NCBI GenBank assembly: GCA_040221095.1
Contig: JAVJVP010000003.1
Coordinates: 1-64,000 of the forward strand
DNA from: UBA1479 sp040221095
GTDB lineage: Bacteria > Pseudomonadota > Alphaproteobacteria > Rhodospirillales > Casp-alpha2
DNA: 64,000 bases
Direction of reading: 5' to 3'
Position numbers and translations under genes: made by a program. Below, one piece after another: positions 36,897-45,430 of the stretch (within the stretch, counting starts at the first letter, position 1; every line of letters starts with the position of its first letter). Under the pieces are notes generated by a model that saw nothing but the letters and a program-made list of their open reading frames with translations, did not search any database and was not told the DNA's origin.

Positions 36897-38438
36897 ATGA
36901 GCGGTCATCTCTCCAACCTCTGGCGTCTGTTCGCCATCGCCCGCCTCCTGGCGCGCCACGATGCCCTGTTCCCGCTGGAAGACCTGGGCGTCGCCCCGGC
37001 CGTGGCCAAGGCGGCCAAGCTGTTGTCCAAACGCTCGGTCCCGGGCCGGCCGGGCCAGCGCCTGGCCAATGCGCTCACCGAAGCCGGGCCCAGCTTCATC
37101 AAGCTGGGGCAGGCGCTGTCGACCCGCCCGGACCTGTTGGGCGAGGACATCACGGAAGACCTGGCCCAGTTGCAGGACGACCTGCCGCCCTTTTCCAGCG
37201 CGCAGGCCCGCCAGACCATCGAAGACGAATTTCAGGTCCCGGTGGAAACCCTGTTCGCCGCCTTCGACGACGAGCCCGTGGCCGCCGCCTCCATCGCCCA
37301 GGTCCATTTCGCCGAAACGACGGAGGGCGCCAAGGTCGCCGTCAAGATCCTGCGCCCGGGGATCGAGGCCCGGTTCCGCCGCGACCTCGACCTGTTCCGC
37401 TGGGCCGCCCGGGTGATGGAGCGCGCCCGCCCGGACTTGAAGCGCCTGAAGCCCCGCGAGGTGGTGGAAACCATCGCCCAGTCGGTGGAGCTGGAAATGG
37501 ACCTGCGGTTCGAGGCCGCCGCCGCCGCCGAAATGGCCGACAACTTCGCGGGCGACGACACCTTCATTATTCCCGCCATCGACTGGGCGCGCACGGGATC
37601 GCGGGTGCTGACGACGGAACGCATCGACGGCTTTCCCATCAACGACGTGGAGGGCATCACCGCCGCCGGGATCGACCCCAAGACCGTGGTCGAGAACGCC
37701 GCCCGCGCCTTCTTCAACCAGGTGTTCCGCGACGGCTTTTTCCATGCCGACCTGCACCCGGGCAATCTGTTCGTGATGGACGGCGGCGCGATCGGCGCCG
37801 TCGATTTCGGCATCATGGGCCGGATCGACAGGAAGACCCGGCGCAATCTCGGCGAAATGCTGCTGGGCTTCCTCACCCGCGACTACCGCCGCGCGGCGGA
37901 GGTGCATTTCGAAGCCGGCTGGGTGCCCCGCGACAAATCCGTCGACGCCTTCACCCAGGCCTGCCGCTCCATCGCCGAGCCGATTTTGGACAAGCCCCAG
38001 CACGAAATTTCCATCGGCCGCCTGCTGGGCCAGCTGTTCCAGGTCACGGAAACCTTCGCCATGGAAACCCAGCCGCAATTGCTGCTGCTGCAGAAGACCA
38101 TGCTGACCGCCGAGGGGGTGAGCCGCAGACTCTACCCCGACACCAACATGTGGGTGCTGGCCCGGCCGCTGATCGAGGACTGGATGCGCGCCAACCTGGG
38201 GCCGGAAGCCAAGATCATGGACACCTTCCAGGGCCTGGCCGAGGCGGCGGAACGCCTGCCCCGCGTCATGGAAGATTTGGAGATCGGCGCCCGCAGACTG
38301 GCCGAAGGCCGCCTGACCCTGGACCCGGAAACCGTGCGCCTGCTCCGCGACGGCGAGGACAAACCCCGCACCCCGGTCCTGCTGTGGATCATCGTCGCCG
38401 TCCTGGCGGTGATCTTTACCTATAACCTGATGGACTAG
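36897..38438 (+). CDS. ubiB: Ubiquinone biosynthesis protein UbiB (ABC1/ADCK kinase-like)
   Basis: UbiB is an atypical kinase-like ATPase needed for ubiquinone synthesis. The 513-residue protein has the diagnostic KxGQ motif (SFIKLGQALSTRPDLL, about residues 64-79), an A-rich loop (AAASIAQVH), the ATP-site lysine in VAVKILRPG, catalytic DLHPGNLF and the DFG-equivalent VDFGIMGR. One or two C-terminal membrane helices (VLLWIIVAVLAVIFTY) anchor it to the inner membrane. It follows ubiE in one transcription unit. Confidence 0.96.
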   Translation: MSGHLSNLWRLFAIARLLARHDALFPLEDLGVAPAVAKAAKLLSKRSVPGRPGQRLANALTEAGPSFIKLGQALSTRPDLLGEDITEDLAQLQDDLPPFSSAQARQTIEDEFQVPVETLFAAFDDEPVAAASIAQVHFAETTEGAKVAVKILRPGIEARFRRDLDLFRWAARVMERARPDLKRLKPREVVETIAQSVELEMDLRFEAAAAAEMADNFAGDDTFIIPAIDWARTGSRVLTTERIDGFPINDVEGITAAGIDPKTVVENAARAFFNQVFRDGFFHADLHPGNLFVMDGGAIGAVDFGIMGRIDRKTRRNLGEMLLGFLTRDYRRAAEVHFEAGWVPRDKSVDAFTQACRSIAEPILDKPQHEISIGRLLGQLFQVTETFAMETQPQLLLLQKTMLTAEGVSRRLYPDTNMWVLARPLIEDWMRANLGPEAKIMDTFQGLAEAAERLPRVMEDLEIGARRLAEGRLTLDPETVRLLRDGEDKPRTPVLLWIIVAVLAVIFTYNLMD

Positions 38439-38547
38439 GCGGCGGCGCTCGGTATTGCCCGGGGGTAATATTTACTTTAAGTACACTGTTCTTTGCGTAT
38501 TTATAGGGGGCCGGGATTTTCCGGGCTGCAAGGGACACACACGGGAC
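38439..38547. promoter_or_regulatory. AT-richer gap before coaBC
   Basis: This 109-base gap has an AT-rich centre (about 38465-38505) unlike its surroundings and probably holds a coaBC promoter, with TATTTATA-like bases at 38498-38505 as a possible -10. The hairpin CCGGGATTTTCCGGG at about 38511-38525 follows it. A TTGCCC at 38455 could be a -35 for another start. None is strong. Confidence 0.3.
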
Positions 38548-39774
38548 ATGCTTTCCGGAAAACGCATCCTGTTGATCGTCACGGGCGGGATCGCCGCCTA
38601 TAAGACGCCGGATCTGGTGCGCCGCCTGCGCGAGCGGGGGGCATCCGTGCGCTGCGTGCTGACCGCCGGCGGGGCGCAGTTCGTGACCCCCCTGGCGCTC
38701 GGCGCCGTCACCGGCGACACCGTTTATCAGGACCTGTTCGACCTGACGGACGAGCGGGAGATGGGGCATATCCAACTGTCCCGCGACGCGGACGTGCTGC
38801 TGGTCGCCCCCGCCACCGCCGACGTGCTGGCCAAGATGGCCCATGGGCTGGCCAGCGATTTGGCGACCACGGCGCTGCTGGCCACGGACAAGCCCGTCAT
38901 CGTCGCCCCCGCCATGAACGTGCGCATGTGGCAGCACGCGGCGACCCAGGCCAATCTGGACACGCTTAAATCCCGGGGCGTCACCGTGATCGGCCCGGAC
39001 GAGGGCGACATGGCCTGCGGCGAATTCGGCCCCGGGCGCATGTCCGAGCCCATGGACATCGTCCAGGCGCTGGTCGACTTTTTCCACGGCGGCCGGCCCC
39101 TCGCCGGGAAACACGCCCTGGTCACCAGCGGCCCGACCCATGAGCCCATCGACCCCGTGCGCTATATCGCCAACCGGTCGTCCGGCAAGCAGGGCCATGC
39201 CATCGCGGCGGCGCTCGCGGCCCTGGGCGCGCGGGTGACCCTCGTCACCGGGCCGGTCGCCCTGAAGGACCCGGTCGGCGTCGCCACGGTGCATGTGGAG
39301 ACGGCCCGCGACATGCTGGCCGCCTGCGCCGAGGCCCTGCCCGCCGACATCGCCGTCTGCGCCGCCGCCGTGGCCGACTGGCGCACCGCCGATCAGGCGG
39401 CGGAGAAGATGAAGAAGGACGGCAAAAGCCTGCCGGCCCTGGCCTTGGCCGAAAACCCGGACATCCTGGCGACCCTGTCCGCGCCCGGCAAGAACCGTCC
39501 GGCCCTGGTCGTCGGCTTCGCCGCCGAGACGGAAAACGTGGTCGGCCACGCCCAGGCGAAACTGGCCCGCAAGGGCTGCGACTGGATCTGCGCCAACGAT
39601 GTGTCGCCGGAAACGGGCACCTTCGGCGGCGACATGAACCGGGTGCATCTGGTCACCGGGGCCGGGGTCGAAGATTGGCCCGCCCTTTCCAAGACCCAAG
39701 TCGGCGAAAAGCTGGCCCGGCGCATCGCCGATCATGTCGCGGCCGCCGCAACCACGGACACGACCGCCGAATGA
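38548..39774 (+). CDS. coaBC: Bifunctional phosphopantothenoylcysteine decarboxylase / phosphopantothenate-cysteine ligase
   Basis: CoaBC makes 4'-phosphopantetheine for coenzyme A. The N-terminal flavoprotein domain (ILLIVTGGIAAYKTPDLVRR, residues 6-25; PATADVLAKMAHGLASDL; APAMNVRMW with the PXMNXXMW motif) decarboxylates. The C-terminal CoaB domain begins about residue 190 (LVTSGPTHEPIDPVRYIANR) and includes NRSSGKQG and KMKKD. The 408 residues fit the fused enzyme. It overlaps dut by four bases (ATGA). Confidence 0.96.
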   Translation: MLSGKRILLIVTGGIAAYKTPDLVRRLRERGASVRCVLTAGGAQFVTPLALGAVTGDTVYQDLFDLTDEREMGHIQLSRDADVLLVAPATADVLAKMAHGLASDLATTALLATDKPVIVAPAMNVRMWQHAATQANLDTLKSRGVTVIGPDEGDMACGEFGPGRMSEPMDIVQALVDFFHGGRPLAGKHALVTSGPTHEPIDPVRYIANRSSGKQGHAIAAALAALGARVTLVTGPVALKDPVGVATVHVETARDMLAACAEALPADIAVCAAAVADWRTADQAAEKMKKDGKSLPALALAENPDILATLSAPGKNRPALVVGFAAETENVVGHAQAKLARKGCDWICANDVSPETGTFGGDMNRVHLVTGAGVEDWPALSKTQVGEKLARRIADHVAAAATTDTTAE

Positions 39775-40241
39775 GCGGCCCCACCGCCCCCGTCTCCGTT
39801 CCCGTTCAGCGCCTGGCCCATGGCGCGGACCTGGCCCTGCCGGCCTATGCCACGGCGGATGCGGCGGGATTGGACCTTTTGGCGGCCTTGGATCAACCGA
39901 TAATGCTTGAGCCCCTGGCCCGCGCCCTGGTGCCCACGGGCATCGCCATCGCCCTGCCCGAAGGGTATGAGGCGCAGGTGCGGCCGCGCTCCGGCCTGGC
40001 CGCCAAGCACGGGATCACGGTGCTGAACAGCCCAGGCACGATCGACGCCGACTACCGCGGCGAGATCAAGGTCATTCTGGTGAACCTAAGTGGGGAATCC
40101 TTTGAAATCGAACCCGGCATGCGCATCGCCCAGATGGTGATCGCGCCGGTGACGCGGATCGCCTGGGACGAGCAGGCGGACCTGGAAGCCACGGCCCGGG
40201 GGGCGGGCGGCTTCGGATCGACCGGTACGGGGGGGACCTGA
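39771..40241 (+). CDS. dut: dUTP diphosphatase
   Basis: Trimeric dUTPase hydrolyses dUTP to dUMP and PPi, limiting uracil in DNA. The 156-residue protein has the five motifs: AGLDLLA, RPRSGLAAKHG, LNSPGTIDADYRGEI, GMRIAQMVI and the C-terminal P-loop-like GGFGSTGTGG. ATG 39771 overlaps the coaBC stop as ATGA, indicating coupled translation. Four bases separate it from the Rrf2 gene. Confidence 0.97.
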   Translation: MSGPTAPVSVPVQRLAHGADLALPAYATADAAGLDLLAALDQPIMLEPLARALVPTGIAIALPEGYEAQVRPRSGLAAKHGITVLNSPGTIDADYRGEIKVILVNLSGESFEIEPGMRIAQMVIAPVTRIAWDEQADLEATARGAGGFGSTGTGGT

Positions 40242-40245
40242 CCAC

Positions 40246-40701
40246 ATGCTGCGACTGTCGAAAAAGACCCTTTACGCCATCGAGGCGGTGTTGGACGTGG
40301 CCTATCACATGGGCGCGCAGCCCGTGCAGAGCCGCGACATCACCCGCCGCCAGGGCATTCCCCGGCGCTATCTGGAACAGGCCCTGCAGCAATTGGTGAA
40401 GGCCGACATCCTGGTCGGCGTCAGAGGGCCCAAGGGCGGCTACCGCCTGGCCCGCGAGCGGCGGCGCATCACCGTGGGCGACATCGTGCGCGTCATCACG
40501 GGGGCAGACGGCGGCGACGACATTCTGGAAGACGCCGACGGCTCGGACCTGGGGCTCAAGGTTGTGCGGCCCCTGTGGGCGGAACTACGCGAAGCCGCCA
40601 TGGTGCGCCTGGACGCCACCTCGATCGACGAGCTCTGCCTGAAGGCCAACGAGGCCGGCGTCGACAGCGAAGGCCGGCCAAACCTGGATTTCACCATCTA
40701 G
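40246..40701 (+). CDS. Rrf2-family transcriptional regulator without Fe-S cysteines
   Basis: The 151-residue protein has an N-terminal winged helix typical of Rrf2 (SKKTLYAIEAVLDVAYHMG, IPRRYLEQALQQLVKADIL, GVRGPKGGYRLAR). The loop that binds a cluster in IscR/NsrR has no Cys; the only Cys is late (DELCLKAN). It therefore probably senses something other than through an Fe-S cluster. The CymR branch of Rrf2 lacks cysteines and controls cysteine metabolism by binding CysK; with cysK starting 43 bases downstream, a CymR-like role is inferred. Confidence 0.88.
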   Translation: MLRLSKKTLYAIEAVLDVAYHMGAQPVQSRDITRRQGIPRRYLEQALQQLVKADILVGVRGPKGGYRLARERRRITVGDIVRVITGADGGDDILEDADGSDLGLKVVRPLWAELREAAMVRLDATSIDELCLKANEAGVDSEGRPNLDFTI

Positions 40702-40744
40702 CATCCTCATCTAAGAGGACAGCCAATCGGAGGACACGGATTCC

Positions 40745-41725
40745 ATGGACACGGCAAAGGACGCCCGGGCGGTCGGGGAATTCAGGGGCCGCATCTACGA
40801 CAGCATCGTCGACACCGTGGGCGCCACTCCCCTGGTCCGCCTCAAGCGCATGGCCGAGGACGCGGGCGTCACGGCCGACATCGTCGGCAAGTGCGAGTTC
40901 TTCAACCCGCTGGCCTCCGTCAAGGACCGCATCGGCCTCAACATGATCGAGGCGGCCGAGCGCGACGGCCGCATCCAGCCGGGCGCCACCCTGGTCGAGC
41001 CGACCTCGGGCAACACAGGCATCGCGCTGGCCTTCGTCGCCGCCGCCAAGGGCTACCGGCTGATCCTGACCATGCCGGAAAGCATGTCCCTGGAGCGGCG
41101 CAAGATGCTCTACCTTCTGGGTGCGACACTGGAACTGACCCCGGCGACGCTCGGCATGCGGGGCGCCATCGAGCGGGCCAAGGAGATCGTCGCCACCACC
41201 GACGGCGCCATCATGCTGCAGCAGTTCGAGAACCCGGCCAATCCGGAGGTTCACCGCAACACCACGGCCGAGGAAATCTGGAAGGACGCCGGCGGCAAGG
41301 TCGACGTGCTGATTTCCGGGGTCGGCACGGGCGGCACCCTGACCGGCTGCGCCCAGGTGCTGCGCAAGTACAATCCGAACCTCAAGGTCGTCGCCGTCGA
41401 GCCCGAGGACAGCGCCATCCTGTCCGGCGGCCTGCCCGGCCCGCATAAAATTCAAGGCATCGGCGCCGGTTTCGTGCCGCCGATCCTGGACACCAAGGAA
41501 ATCGACGAGGTTCTGCAGATCGGCAACGACCGGGCCATCGAGACGGCGCGTAAGATCGCAAGGCTGGAAGGCCTGCCCTGCGGCATCTCGTCGGGGGCCG
41601 CCGTGGCGGCGGCGCTGGAACTGGCCGCCCGCGACAATCTGGTGGACGCGCGCATCGTGGTGATCCTGCCCAGCTTCGCCGAGCGCTATCTCTCCACCGA
41701 CCTGTTCGCGGGCCTGGGGGAATAG
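40745..41725 (+). CDS. cysK: Cysteine synthase A (O-acetylserine sulfhydrylase)
   Basis: This PLP enzyme makes cysteine from O-acetylserine and sulfide. The 326-residue protein has the PLP-lysine motif NPLASVKDRIG, the substrate loop PTSGNTGIALAF, the phosphate-binding GTGGTLTG segment and GISSGAAV with the PLP N1 serine. Asn-Thr-Gly motifs and length are typical. A roughly 15-residue N-terminal extension (MDTAKDARAVGEFRG) precedes the domain. It lies between the Rrf2 gene and a MoeB/HesA-like gene (8-base gap). Confidence 0.95.
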   Translation: MDTAKDARAVGEFRGRIYDSIVDTVGATPLVRLKRMAEDAGVTADIVGKCEFFNPLASVKDRIGLNMIEAAERDGRIQPGATLVEPTSGNTGIALAFVAAAKGYRLILTMPESMSLERRKMLYLLGATLELTPATLGMRGAIERAKEIVATTDGAIMLQQFENPANPEVHRNTTAEEIWKDAGGKVDVLISGVGTGGTLTGCAQVLRKYNPNLKVVAVEPEDSAILSGGLPGPHKIQGIGAGFVPPILDTKEIDEVLQIGNDRAIETARKIARLEGLPCGISSGAAVAAALELAARDNLVDARIVVILPSFAERYLSTDLFAGLGE

Positions 41726-41733
41726 GCAGGCCG

Positions 41734-42579
41734 ATGGATTTCACGGACTTTTCCGAGGATCAGGTCAACCGCTACGCCCGGCACATCCTGCTGAAGGAAG
41801 TCGGCGGCGTCGGTCAGGCCAAGCTGCTGTCGAGCCGCGTCCTGGTCATCGGCGCCGGCGGGCTCGGCTCGCCCGTGCTGATGTACCTGGCCGCCGCCGG
41901 GGTCGGCACCATCGGCGTGATCGACGACGACAGGGTGGACCTGTCCAACCTGCAGCGCCAGATCGTCCATCAGACGGCGTCGGTCGGCACGCCCAAGGTG
42001 GAGAGCGCCCAGGCGACCCTGGCCGCCATCAATCCGGACGTCACCCTGGTCCCCCATTTCGAGCGTATCACGCCGGCAAACGCCCTCGACCTCATGGCGC
42101 AATACGATCTGGTCGCCGACGGCTCCGACAATTTCGAGACCCGGTTCCTGATCAACGACGCCGCCTATTTCGCGAAAAAGCCTCTGGTCACCGCCGCCAT
42201 CCTGCGCTTCGACGGCCAGTTGGCGACCTTCAAGGCCCATGACGTCGACGGCGAGGGCCATCACGGTCCCTGCTATCGCTGCATCTTCCGCGAGGCACCG
42301 CCGCCGGGCCAGATTCCGTCCTGTGCCGAGGCCGGGGTGCTGGGTGCCTTGTGCGGCACCATGGGATCGTTGCAGGCGACGGAAATCCTCAAGGAACTGC
42401 TCGGCACCGGCGACAGCCTGTCCGGCCATCTCATGGTCTATGAAGGGCTCGCCGCCAATTTCCGCAAGATCAAGGTCAAGGCCGATCCGGGCTGCCCCCT
42501 GTGCGGCGACCATCCGACGATCACCGATCTCAGCATTCACGAAGGCATGCCCGATGGCCGAACCTGCGCCGCCGGCTAG
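41734..42579 (+). CDS. HesA/MoeB/ThiF-family adenylyltransferase
   Basis: This 281-residue E1-like enzyme would adenylylate the C-terminal glycine of a ThiS/MoaD-type sulfur carrier. It has the ATP motif VIGAGGLGSPVLMYLAAAG (about residues 36-54), the DDDRVDLSNLQRQ arginine finger region, two CxxC zinc pairs (CYRC and CPLC) and the active-site Cys in IPSCAEAGVLG. No rhodanese domain is attached. MoeB itself is possible, but position after cysK suggests sulfur carrier activation for cysteine or thio-cofactor synthesis (inference). No moaD/thiS is seen nearby. Confidence 0.88.
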   Translation: MDFTDFSEDQVNRYARHILLKEVGGVGQAKLLSSRVLVIGAGGLGSPVLMYLAAAGVGTIGVIDDDRVDLSNLQRQIVHQTASVGTPKVESAQATLAAINPDVTLVPHFERITPANALDLMAQYDLVADGSDNFETRFLINDAAYFAKKPLVTAAILRFDGQLATFKAHDVDGEGHHGPCYRCIFREAPPPGQIPSCAEAGVLGALCGTMGSLQATEILKELLGTGDSLSGHLMVYEGLAANFRKIKVKADPGCPLCGDHPTITDLSIHEGMPDGRTCAAG

Positions 42580-43003
42580 CACGACGCCGCCCGACAAGCT
42601 GTCGGTCATCGTCTACGCGGGCGAGTACGACAAGATTCACTATGCCCTGGCAACGGCGGCGGCGGCGGCGGCCATCGGCCGCGCCGTGACCCTGTTCTTC
42701 ACCATGGACGCCTGCAAGGCGCTGGGCGCCGACGCCGCCTGGCGCGGCCTGCCCGTGGGTCAGGGCGGGGCGAAGGACGGCGGCACCCTGGACGACCGCT
42801 ACGAGGCCCAGGGGGTCGCGACCTTCGAGGTCCTGATCGCCGCCTGCGTCGAAATGGGCGCGACCTTCATGATCTGCGAGATGGGCCTGCGCGCCCGCGG
42901 CCTGGACGCCATGCCGCTGCGCGACGACGTGCCGGTGCAGCCGGGCGGGCTGGTCACCTTCCTGAACGACGCCTCCAAGGACGGCGCGATCATCTTCATC
43001 TAG
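42554..43003 (+). CDS. DsrE-family sulfur-relay-like protein
   Basis: The 149-residue protein has the DsrE/F-like fold pattern: SVIVYAGEYDKIHYALATA, an alpha/beta core (VTLFFTMDACKAL) and GATFMICEMGLRARGL with a Cys at the position used for persulfide carriage in DsrE/TusD proteins. It ends in a hydrophobic strand (AIIFI). The ATG at 42554 overlaps the HesA/MoeB gene by 26 bases, in another frame, so they are coupled. Together with cysK it suggests sulfur transfer, but no substrate can be named. Confidence 0.82.
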   Translation: MAEPAPPASTTPPDKLSVIVYAGEYDKIHYALATAAAAAAIGRAVTLFFTMDACKALGADAAWRGLPVGQGGAKDGGTLDDRYEAQGVATFEVLIAACVEMGATFMICEMGLRARGLDAMPLRDDVPVQPGGLVTFLNDASKDGAIIFI

Positions 43004-43029
43004 AAAACAGCGCCCCAAGAGACACGCCT

Positions 43030-43157
43030 GCTCTGTGATCTCTGTGTCTCCTCTGTGTTCTCTGTGTCCAATTACTCAGTCAATCCCGGGCACGGGCCCC
43101 GTCCGGGAACGGCTTATTAATGGGTCACAGAGAACACAGAGGAGACGCAGAGCACAC
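43030..43157. repeat. Palindromic repeat with about 30-base terminal inverted repeats, copy D
   Basis: The arms at about 43040-43069 and 43124-43153 are inverted copies differing at about two positions and built from short CTCTGTGT-type units (core CCTCTGTGTTCTCTGTG). Between them is a roughly 52-base interior that itself pairs partly (CCCGGGCACGGGCC region). The reverse complement of the whole element, arms and interior, matches 47302-47425 closely. It fills the gap between the convergent DsrE and pabC genes. No coding content; MITE-like. Confidence 0.85.
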
Positions 43158-43177
43158 CGAGAAGAAGGCTGGACTGT

Positions 43178-43987
43178 TCAGCCGACCAAAGCCTGCGCCT
43201 TTTGCGTCATCGGCCCGGGCAGGGGGGCCAGCATGCGGCCGTCGAGCACGGCCACGGGGCGCACGCCGAAGCTGTTGGTGAGGAAGATTTCCGTCGCGCG
43301 GGCGAGGTCCTCGGGCTTGAGGCTTTGCTCCGCCCCGCCCAGCGCCGCCAGCACGCGGCCCCGGGTCACCCCCGGCAGGGGGCCGTCGGCGAGCGGCGGC
43401 GTGACCAGGCGGCCGTCCACCACCGCGAACAGATTGGCGTAACAGGCCGAGGCCACGCGGCCCGCCGTGTTCAGCAGCACCGCGTCCTGGGCCTCCTGGG
43501 CCTGGGCTTCCGCCAGGGCGACGATGCTGTCGAGATAGGGCGTCGCCTTGACGCGGGAAAAGGGCGAATGCTCGTTGCGCCGGGTCACCGTCGCCGTGAT
43601 CATGCCGACCACGGCGCCCCGCGTCGGCGGCAGGGGGTGCAGCGACATCACCACCGTGGGCCGGCAGTCCTGGGACTTGGGGGCGGCGACGCCGCGGGCG
43701 GCGGCCCCCCGGCTGACGGTCAGGCGCAGCGCCGCGTCGGCCAGACCGTTGGCCGCGATCAGCCGCGCCATGCGCCCCATCGCCTGATCCTCGGTGAAGG
43801 GCAGGGGAATGCCGGTGACGGCGGACGCCTGGGCCAGGCGGGCCAGATGTTCGCCGGCGAATTCCGGCACGCCGCCCCGCACGCGCAGGCTTTCGAAAAT
43901 GGCGTCGCCCAGGGTGAAGCCCCGGTCGAAGGGATCGAGACGCGCATTTGCCGCCTCGGACAAATCGCCGTTGAGATCGATGATCAT
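43178..43987 (-). CDS. pabC: Aminotransferase class IV, probable aminodeoxychorismate lyase
   Basis: This 269-residue PLP enzyme would convert 4-amino-4-deoxychorismate to p-aminobenzoate for folate. It has the fold-type IV landmarks: LDPFDRGFTLGDAIFESLRV with the DRGF/D pattern, PLP lysine in SRVKATPYLDSIVA (about residue 155), and the phosphate-binding TNSFGVRPVAVLDG. The usual catalytic-site Glu near ANLF is replaced (GRVASACYANLF). It starts at ATG 43987, overlapping the pabB stop as ATGA, which supports the PabC role over branched-chain or D-amino acid aminotransferase. Confidence 0.85.
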   Translation of the reverse strand: MIIDLNGDLSEAANARLDPFDRGFTLGDAIFESLRVRGGVPEFAGEHLARLAQASAVTGIPLPFTEDQAMGRMARLIAANGLADAALRLTVSRGAAARGVAAPKSQDCRPTVVMSLHPLPPTRGAVVGMITATVTRRNEHSPFSRVKATPYLDSIVALAEAQAQEAQDAVLLNTAGRVASACYANLFAVVDGRLVTPPLADGPLPGVTRGRVLAALGGAEQSLKPEDLARATEIFLTNSFGVRPVAVLDGRMLAPLPGPMTQKAQALVG

Positions 43988-45363
43988 GGCAGGGCCACGC
44001 GGCCGTCGAGGGCCGCCAGCAGCGGTTTGATCTTGGTCATGCTTTCCTCGTATTCGTCCGCCGGGTCTGAGTCGGCGACGATGCCGCCGCCGGCCTGGGC
44101 GGCGACCACGCCGTCCGCATAGGTCATGGTGCGGATGGCGATGGCGGAATCCATGGCCCCGTCGAAGCCGAGCCAGGCGACGGCGCCGCAATAGGGCCCG
44201 CGCGACACGGGCTCCAGTTCGTGGATGATTTCCATGGCGCGGATCTTGGGGGCGCCGGTGATCGAGCCGCCGGGGAAGGTCGCGCGCAGCAGGTCGACCG
44301 CGTCCAGGCCCTCGGCGATGTCGGCCTGAACCTCGGACACCAGATGATGGACCCGGGCGAAGGTTTCCAGCTCGAACAGCTTGGACACCCGCACGGAGCC
44401 AAGGCGCGCGACCCGGGACAGGTCGTTGCGCAGCAGGTCGACGATCATCAGGTTTTCCGCCCGGTCCTTTTCCGAGGCGATCAGGGCGGCGGCCAGGGCC
44501 CGGTCCTCGTCCGTGGTCACGCCGCGCGGGCGGGTACCCTTGATCGGCCGGGTTTCGATGACCCCGCCCGGGCCCAGCGACAGGAACCGTTCCGGCGAGG
44601 CGGAAATCACCGCCCGGCCCTTGCCGCAATTGAGGAACGCCGCGAAGGGGGCCGAGGAAATGCGCCGAAGCCGCCGGTACACGTCATAGGGCCGGGTGTC
44701 CGCCGGCAGGTCGGCCAGGAAACGCTGCGCGATGTTGGCCTGGAAGATGTCGCCCAGGTGGATGTAGTCGATGGCGCGGGCGATGCGGGCTTCCATTTCG
44801 GCCCGGGTCTGATCGGCGCGCCAGGTCAGGTCCAGGCCCGGCGGCTCGGCCACGGGCTGGGCATCCCGGATGCGGGCCGCCATGGCCTTTGCCCGGGCCT
44901 CCCGCCCCGGCCGGCGGCGGCCGCCCGTGCGGCTGACGTCGCTGGCCAGGACCCAGGCCTTGCGCAGCTTCATGTCGAACACGGCGACCGTGTCGTAGAA
45001 GCCCATGACCATGTCGGGGAAGTTCAGGCCGCCCGGCTTGCGCGCGGGTAGGCGTTCCAGGGCGCTGCCCAGCTCGTAGCCCAGCACCCCGACGGCCCCG
45101 GTCTGGAACGGCGGCAGGCCGGGCACGGTTTCCGTGCGCACCCGGGCCAGTTCGCGGGCCAACTGTCCGAACGGGTCGTCCCCGGCTCCGGCCTCCAGCA
45201 CGTGGTAGGGGTCGCCCGCCAGGAAGGCATAGCGCCCGCGCCCGCCGACCGCGTCGGCGCTGTCGAGCAGGGCCGCGACGGGATCATCGGCGAAGGCCTC
45301 GAAGGCGTCCACGGGTTCGACGAAGGGGATCGGCTGGACGTGAAGGGGTTGGGCGATATGCAT
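43984..45363 (-). CDS. pabB: Aminodeoxychorismate synthase component I
   Basis: PabB aminates chorismate with ammonia from PabA. The 459-residue protein has an N-terminal half with GAVGVLGYELGSALERLP and the chorismate-binding domain with IFQANIAQRF, ASPERFLSLG, ETRPIKGTRPRG, ENLMIVDLLRNDLSRVA, TFPGGSITGAPKIRAMEII and GGGIVADSDP. The PIKGT lysine distinguishes PabB from anthranilate synthase, where it is Ala. No pabA lies here. It heads a two-gene pabB-pabC unit. Confidence 0.93.
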   Translation of the reverse strand: MHIAQPLHVQPIPFVEPVDAFEAFADDPVAALLDSADAVGGRGRYAFLAGDPYHVLEAGAGDDPFGQLARELARVRTETVPGLPPFQTGAVGVLGYELGSALERLPARKPGGLNFPDMVMGFYDTVAVFDMKLRKAWVLASDVSRTGGRRRPGREARAKAMAARIRDAQPVAEPPGLDLTWRADQTRAEMEARIARAIDYIHLGDIFQANIAQRFLADLPADTRPYDVYRRLRRISSAPFAAFLNCGKGRAVISASPERFLSLGPGGVIETRPIKGTRPRGVTTDEDRALAAALIASEKDRAENLMIVDLLRNDLSRVARLGSVRVSKLFELETFARVHHLVSEVQADIAEGLDAVDLLRATFPGGSITGAPKIRAMEIIHELEPVSRGPYCGAVAWLGFDGAMDSAIAIRTMTYADGVVAAQAGGGIVADSDPADEYEESMTKIKPLLAALDGRVALP

Positions 45364-45430
45364 GGCGGTGTCGGCGCCGCGGCAGGGCGCGGTCCCTGTT
45401 GCGATCCGGCCCCGGTCGGGCCGGGCGGGA

